A stretch of 64,000 nucleotides of DNA from positions 36,944-100,943 of the forward strand of contig NZ_QTWS01000010.1 of the NCBI RefSeq assembly GCF_003461245.1. The letters run 5' to 3'. This stretch comes from Blautia sp. AF19-10LB (lineage in GTDB: Bacteria; Bacillota; Clostridia; Lachnospirales; Lachnospiraceae). Below are positions 60,012 through 64,000 of this stretch, in pieces. The notes under the pieces were generated by a model. That model made no database searches, was not told the origin of the DNA, and was given only the letters and a program-made list of their open reading frames with translations. The position numbers and the translations under genes are program-made. Numbering within the stretch: the first letter of the stretch is position 1; each line of letters starts with the position of its first letter.

Positions 60012-60830
60012 TTACCTAGCGAGTCCGCCACTCCATTTCGTCAATGCTTTTTTGTTATTTCCATTTAAATCGCATCTGCATTTCCTGCTTTCCCAGGAAT
60101 ATTTCGATTCTGTGTAGTAAATGTATTTGCCCTTTACGCTTACCTGCGTGACATTTTCTCTGGTAATCAGTTTTCTGCCACTGCCATTGCGGTTCATGAT
60201 TGCAAGACTTCCTCCATGTGGAAATTCTGTCGCTGAAACAAGGAGTTTTCCATTACTCAGACGGCGAATATCACTCACGCCATAATTGGTATAAGCAACT
60301 CTTCTGGTCCTCACATTCATAATGCTTAAATTATAATATGCACCACCATACTGTGTGCAAAGACCAAAATAAAGATAAGTTCCATCACAGGCAACCGGTG
60401 CCAGAGATCTCGCAGGTCCTGATTTATAAAGCAGTGTTCTGGACTTTCTGGAACTGATCGAATACTGTTTGATTCGAATATTTTTGTAATTTCCTCCAAA
60501 TGAACCATAAGAATAAAAGTTTCCACTTGTATAGTAAATAACCTTTCCATTTGTAACAAAGCCTCCACCCGAGCAGTCTCTGACAAGTGCCTGTGTTTTT
60601 CCATTTCTTCTCATATAAATCGTGTATCTGTTATATCTGTCATTATATTTCATGGAATACACCGTATTTCCAATTTTCTGAGACTTATAAAAACTTACCC
60701 TCTTATAAGAACTCAATCCTGACGCTGCCTGCACCTCCGTTGGTGTCTGTACTGTTGTCAATGTCATACACATCACAATCGCCAGGACAACACCCAACAT
60801 TCTTTTAAAAATTTTGGTTCCCCTTTCCAT
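60012..60830 (-). CDS. Secreted DUF5050-like beta-propeller protein
   Basis: 272 residues with a long signal peptide ending VQA (about residue 34). The mature part has repeated NGKVIYYTSG / DGTYLYFGL / KGKYIYYTES strands typical of DUF5050-type propellers. Very basic and tyrosine-rich. The last residues are unusually truncated (WSGGLAR), so the final blade may be incomplete. Probably co-transcribed with the next secreted protein. Likely a surface sensor or binding protein, but nothing catalytic is visible. Confidence 0.75.
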   Translation of the reverse strand: MERGTKIFKRMLGVVLAIVMCMTLTTVQTPTEVQAASGLSSYKRVSFYKSQKIGNTVYSMKYNDRYNRYTIYMRRNGKTQALVRDCSGGGFVTNGKVIYYTSGNFYSYGSFGGNYKNIRIKQYSISSRKSRTLLYKSGPARSLAPVACDGTYLYFGLCTQYGGAYYNLSIMNVRTRRVAYTNYGVSDIRRLSNGKLLVSATEFPHGGSLAIMNRNGSGRKLITRENVTQVSVKGKYIYYTESKYSWESRKCRCDLNGNNKKALTKWSGGLAR

Positions 60831-60961
60831 TTTTTTCCTCCTTCATTTTTTATATATTTTCAGCCAACATCGCTGTTGCCCTCTTTATATATTGAAAATA
60901 ATATGTCTGATCTGTTAATTTATAGTTTTAATATACCATACACCTGTCCTATACGCAAGAA

Positions 60962-60989
60962 AGGACAAGATTCTTTTGAATCTCGTCCT
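60962..60989 (-). terminator. Terminator after the 60998-61729 phosphatase
   Basis: AGGACGAGATTC pairs with GAATCTTGTCCT (one G-T pair) over AAAA, followed by TTCTTG on the minus strand. Confidence 0.75.
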
Positions 60990-60997
60990 CTCTCAAT

Positions 60998-61729
60998 TTA
61001 ATCATGTCTTTCGTCTTTATTATCATAGCATTCGCAGAATCTCGCTGCAAAGGCAGGCGGTTCGTTGTTTGCGTAAAGGTGGGAAATGTCGCCGAAGGAA
61101 TTCATTCTGAAACTTGCGATTCCTTTGCGTCTTTCTTCTGTTGTTACGGTCGTTACGGAACTTGGCGCAGCGGCGGCTCCGTGCCAGAGGACCATTGGGG
61201 ATACGCTCATCAGATGGCTCAGAAGCACACATTCCAGGCCGAAATGGCAGAAGAAAACGATGGTATCGTTGTTTGCTTTTTCGACTCTGTAGTAGTGTCC
61301 TTCTCTGACATAACCATGTTCTGCGAGAAGCTTATCAAATTCTCCTGTGACATAGTCGTAATGTTTTTTTGTATCTGCTGCCTGGAGGCGTTCATTTTCA
61401 AACCAGTGATCATACTGATAAAAACGCTCGTCCATGCTCCAGTCCTGTGGAAGCCAATCCCAGAGAATGATCTTGCGGTCCGTTACATCCGGACGGTCGA
61501 TCAGAACATCAAACTCTCTGAGCCAGTCACATTCTGTCGCTGTTCGGTTCATTTTTTTGAGAGTAAGAGATGCGGTGTCTTTGGCTCTGCCGAGCGGTGA
61601 CACATAAAAATCTTTGATATCAAGTTTTGAAAGTTTCTCAGAAAGAAATTCAACTTCTTTCCAGCCTTTTTCTGTCAGGGAATCTATGGTGTAATCCGGA
61701 TCACCGTGACGCACGATCAATAACTTCAT
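60998..61729 (-). CDS. Histidine phosphatase family protein (large form)
   Basis: 243 residues. LLIVRHGDPDYTIDSLTEKG provides the catalytic histidine, VSPLGRAKDTASLT the second arginine block, and VFFCHFGLECVLLSHL the late histidine. Larger than the family member at 50631, with an inserted tryptophan-rich section (WDWLPQDWSMDERFYQYDHW). Substrate unknown. It is preceded by a 20-base gap to the SEC-C gene, so the two are co-transcribed. Confidence 0.88.
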   Translation of the reverse strand: MKLLIVRHGDPDYTIDSLTEKGWKEVEFLSEKLSKLDIKDFYVSPLGRAKDTASLTLKKMNRTATECDWLREFDVLIDRPDVTDRKIILWDWLPQDWSMDERFYQYDHWFENERLQAADTKKHYDYVTGEFDKLLAEHGYVREGHYYRVEKANNDTIVFFCHFGLECVLLSHLMSVSPMVLWHGAAAAPSSVTTVTTEERRKGIASFRMNSFGDISHLYANNEPPAFAARFCECYDNKDERHD

Positions 61730-61749
61730 ATTTTAAAGCCTGTCCTTTC

Positions 61750-63546
61750 TTACTTTCTGCCACAGCATTTCTTGTATTTCTTACCGCTTCCGCATGGGCA
61801 TGGATCGTTTGGATAGATTTTCTTTGTTGCCATATTTGACGGAACAAAAGTCTTATTTGCTATGCTTCCCATCGGAACGATTGACGGAATCGTTCTTTCC
61901 GATACGGACATACGTGCGATCTCATTCGGTGTATATCCACGGAAATCCAGCATTCTTGTGTTATTATTTACATTTGTCATGATAGAAGCAAAAGTTTCCA
62001 TCTGTTTATCTGATTCAAACACAACATTTCTGTTCTTAAACTCTTCTGTGATATCAGAAAGCATTCCATCCATAGAAAACTCTTTGAACACAATGTACAT
62101 CAGCTCTGTGATCTGAGCTGTATTCTGATGAAGTTCTTCTCTCAGGAAGTTTTCAAGTTTTTTATATGCCGGATCCTGGGATGGGTAGCCGTGTTTTGCA
62201 TAGTCCAGCACTTCTTCCGGTGACGGCATATAGAATTCTCTGTCTCCCTGATACTCTTCGATCCGTTCATAAAGGTTTTCGCGAAGTACTGTTTTGAGGA
62301 TCATTTTGTCATCGCGGACGATGCACATATTGTCGTTTTCCGGAACCTGTTTCAAGATTTCAAGGAATTCGTCATAACTTACCTTGTAATCTGGTCTTCT
62401 GCGATACATGCGGTATACGATCTTTAATGGCGCGATCGCATAAATAAATCCGAGCATAGTCTGGCAGGAACGCATCCAGCTTACCTGTCTGCATAATTTG
62501 CGGAATTCCGGAGTGTTGATCTCTTTATATAAGGAAATAACTGCTTTCGGAACTTCGGCATGATGGTCGCTGTAGGAAACCACATATCCTGCATCGCTGA
62601 GCCAGCCAAGTTTGATCCAGTCTGTTTCTTCTGCAAGAAAACATTTCTTGTCCAGGACTGCCTCAAATGCATCTGCTTCCCATTCATCTGCCTGAAGAAA
62701 AATCTCTCGCATTCCTTCCGGACTCAGAACATATTTCGCAATCTCCTCTGCAAGTTCTTCTTTGGTGCTGCCACTGCAGGTGATGTTGAATTCTTTGGCT
62801 TTTTCTTCGAGATCTTCTTTTTTGTAGGAAAGAAGATATTCTTTGACATCTGGATTTCTGGTTCCTTCTTCTTCCAGCTCAAGCTCTGCCATTTTTTGTT
62901 CGATAAATGGATTCAGATAGTTATCCGTAAATTCTCTCATGATTGAATCAGTGGATTGTTTATTATGAAGTTCCCGACTTACTGGCTTTGTGCTGGTTAT
63001 GAGGATTTTATTGCTTTCTGTATCTGCCTTAATTTCTTCGAAGCTGCGATAATCAGATTCTCCGTCCTGCAGTTTGAAAGTCTCTTCAAGATAAGCATTT
63101 CTTTCTAATGCATCTGTCCATATTTCTTCATCTTCTCTGCTTACTTCTTTCACGATTACAGGAAAACATACTTCTTTGTCTCCCTCATCTAATATCGCTT
63201 TCTTAACTCTGTTTTCAATATCTACACGATATTCTGGCAGTTTTTCTTCTGCATGGATTCTGAAAGTAAACCATTTTTCTGTATTCATCAGATCATTTAC
63301 GAAAGTATCTGCTGCATTTTGAAAATCATATTGCCAGGTTGCGCTTTCCCCGTCTTCTGTCCATTCCCGGATGCGTACTTTTTTCTGGAAAAATTCAAAT
63401 TCATATAAAGATGAAGTTTCATATTCCAGAATCTCTTCAAGTACAACTGCCATCTGTGCAAATGTGATATCTGCAGGAACAAGGCAGCGTCTCCAAATAG
63501 GTGGTTTTGTTCCTTTTCTGGTTATTTTTACCTTATAAAATTCCAT
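61750..63546 (-). CDS. pRiA4b ORF-3-like protein with C-terminal SEC-C zinc motif
   Basis: 598 residues. The first ~60, EFYKVKITRKGTKPPIWRRC to YEFEFFQKKVRIREW, match the start of the plasmid pRiA4b ORF-3-like family (also seen next to IS1096-type elements), normally a stand-alone domain. The long middle is helical and unassigned. The last 22 residues, IYPNDPCPCGSGKKYKKCCG, are the SEC-C zinc-binding motif found at the end of SecA and many proteins of uncertain function. It may act in protein or nucleic-acid binding. The arrangement is common in this bacterial group. Confidence 0.85.
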   Translation of the reverse strand: MEFYKVKITRKGTKPPIWRRCLVPADITFAQMAVVLEEILEYETSSLYEFEFFQKKVRIREWTEDGESATWQYDFQNAADTFVNDLMNTEKWFTFRIHAEEKLPEYRVDIENRVKKAILDEGDKEVCFPVIVKEVSREDEEIWTDALERNAYLEETFKLQDGESDYRSFEEIKADTESNKILITSTKPVSRELHNKQSTDSIMREFTDNYLNPFIEQKMAELELEEEGTRNPDVKEYLLSYKKEDLEEKAKEFNITCSGSTKEELAEEIAKYVLSPEGMREIFLQADEWEADAFEAVLDKKCFLAEETDWIKLGWLSDAGYVVSYSDHHAEVPKAVISLYKEINTPEFRKLCRQVSWMRSCQTMLGFIYAIAPLKIVYRMYRRRPDYKVSYDEFLEILKQVPENDNMCIVRDDKMILKTVLRENLYERIEEYQGDREFYMPSPEEVLDYAKHGYPSQDPAYKKLENFLREELHQNTAQITELMYIVFKEFSMDGMLSDITEEFKNRNVVFESDKQMETFASIMTNVNNNTRMLDFRGYTPNEIARMSVSERTIPSIVPMGSIANKTFVPSNMATKKIYPNDPCPCGSGKKYKKCCGRK

Positions 63547-63589
63547 ATGTTCATCCTTTACGTATAAATTTATTATTAGTTTTTATCTC

Positions 63590-63595
63590 AGTATA
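63590..63595 (-). promoter_or_regulatory. -10 element of the SEC-C gene
   Basis: TATACT on the minus strand about 45 bases before the ATG at 63546. The -35 region is poor. The AAAGGATG ribosome site follows. Confidence 0.4.
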
Positions 63596-63643
63596 CACTG
63601 AAACAGTTCAAAGATACAGTCCGCCATTCTATATTTAAGAAAT

Positions 63644-63696
63644 AAAAAAACCAATGATACAACAGATTACTCATCTGCTCTAGCATTGGCTTTTTT
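63644..63696. terminator. Bidirectional terminator closing the rRNA operon
   Basis: CCAATG (63651-63656) and CATTGG (63684-63689) close a hairpin in which CAGAT and ATCTG also pair; it is flanked by A7 on one side and T6 on the other. On the minus strand it ends transcription from the 23S gene. Confidence 0.85.
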
Positions 63697-63893
63697 CTAT
63701 CGTATCTTCAAAACCACATACATGTTGACATTTCTGAATCAATAACCAAGCTTCCGTTCGAAATCGGTCACCTCATGACTTCGTCATTCGGTGTCATTTG
63801 CTCGCAAATGTTCAATCCAGTCTGTAAACAGCCCTCCGTGAGTAAACTCACTCCGTTCTGTTTCCATTCTGTCTTGACCGTTTTCTCACTAGT
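63697..63893 (-). other. Post-23S spacer with three small hairpins, no 5S gene
   Basis: The 197 bases between the 23S end and the terminator contain perfect short inverted repeats: GTGAGTAAACTCAC (63838-63851), CATTTGCTCGCAAATG (63795-63810) and ATGACTTCGTCAT (63775-63787). GGTCAAG (minus strand, 63873-63879) is complementary to the CTTGACC end of 23S itself. No 5S rRNA or tRNA is present in this spacer. Confidence 0.7.
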
Positions 63894-64000
63894 TGGTCAA
63901 GCCCTCACCCTATTAGTAGCAGTCAGCTCCATGCGTTACCGCACTTCCACCCCTGCCCTATCAACCTCGTCGTCTTCAAGGGGGTTTACTCCTTTCGGAT
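63894..64000 (-). rRNA. 23S ribosomal RNA, 3' end only
   Basis: Read on the minus strand, the sequence contains TTGAAGACGACGAGGTTGAT, then ACTAATAGGGTGAGGGCTTG ending ACC, the conserved last ~100 bases of 23S rRNA (helices 100-101 and the 3' half of helix 1). The gene continues past the right edge. The exact 3' nucleotide is placed from the usual CTTGACC end and could be off by one or two bases. Confidence 0.93.

Overview
The window looks like a chromosomal segment of a low-to-moderate GC anaerobic Firmicute of the Lachnospiraceae (Blautia-like is my best guess). This rests on the glgC-glgD pair, a FabK-type enoyl reductase, a fused accDA gene, strong AGGAGG-type ribosome binding sites, and the style of the secreted and regulatory proteins. 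No plasmid or phage module is present. Mobile DNA is limited to a hidden tnpB remnant. The right edge holds the 3' end of a 23S rRNA gene on the minus strand.

Layout. 1-2.3 kb (minus): end of a surface-polysaccharide locus (polyprenyl glycosylphosphotransferase, LicD). 2.6-4.8 kb (plus): glycogen synthesis, glgC-glgD. 4.9-6.0 kb: a two-component system and secreted-protein gene reduced to deletion-scarred remnants, with their promoter still visible. 6.0-8.4 kb: ftsH and a DUF308 protein. 8.6-17.9 kb (minus): a complete type II fatty-acid operon, fabH-acpP-fabK-fabD-fabG-fabF-accB-fabZ-accC-accDA, from one strong promoter with a FabT-like palindrome. 18-20 kb: small orphan genes, a HTH regulator and a broken maltose-acetyltransferase-like gene.

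20.1-37.3 kb (all minus) is the most unusual part. It holds two complete Opp/Nik-type ABC importers, a CbiMQO-type Co/Ni ECF importer, a PfpI-like protein, a LysR regulator, and an 816-residue protein fusing methyltransferase, zinc-deacylase and methyltransferase. The first ABC importer and the ECF importer carry the same 27-bp box at exactly the same distance from their -10 elements, so they look like one regulon for a transition metal, probably nickel or cobalt. A larE gene (nickel-pincer cofactor sulfur transferase) at 49.7 kb fits a nickel need.

37.4-40.5 kb: AEC transporter, truncated K+ channel, and a MATE exporter behind an attenuator-like leader. 40.7-41.0 kb: about 5.5 degenerate copies of a 53-bp tandem repeat. 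41.0-44.5 kb: a CsoR-controlled copper operon (csoR, membrane HMA protein, copA fused to copZ). 44.5-47.4 kb: ClC channel and pyruvate kinase. 47.5-63.5 kb (minus): mostly housekeeping and surface genes: secreted proteins, tcdA-larE, phosphatases, a DMT transporter, acylphosphatase, PAP2, a transglutaminase-like protein, a Ser/Thr kinase, an acyltransferase/esterase pair, and a SEC-C protein. After these comes the rRNA operon end.

All functional calls come from reading motifs and gene order by eye. No database search was run.
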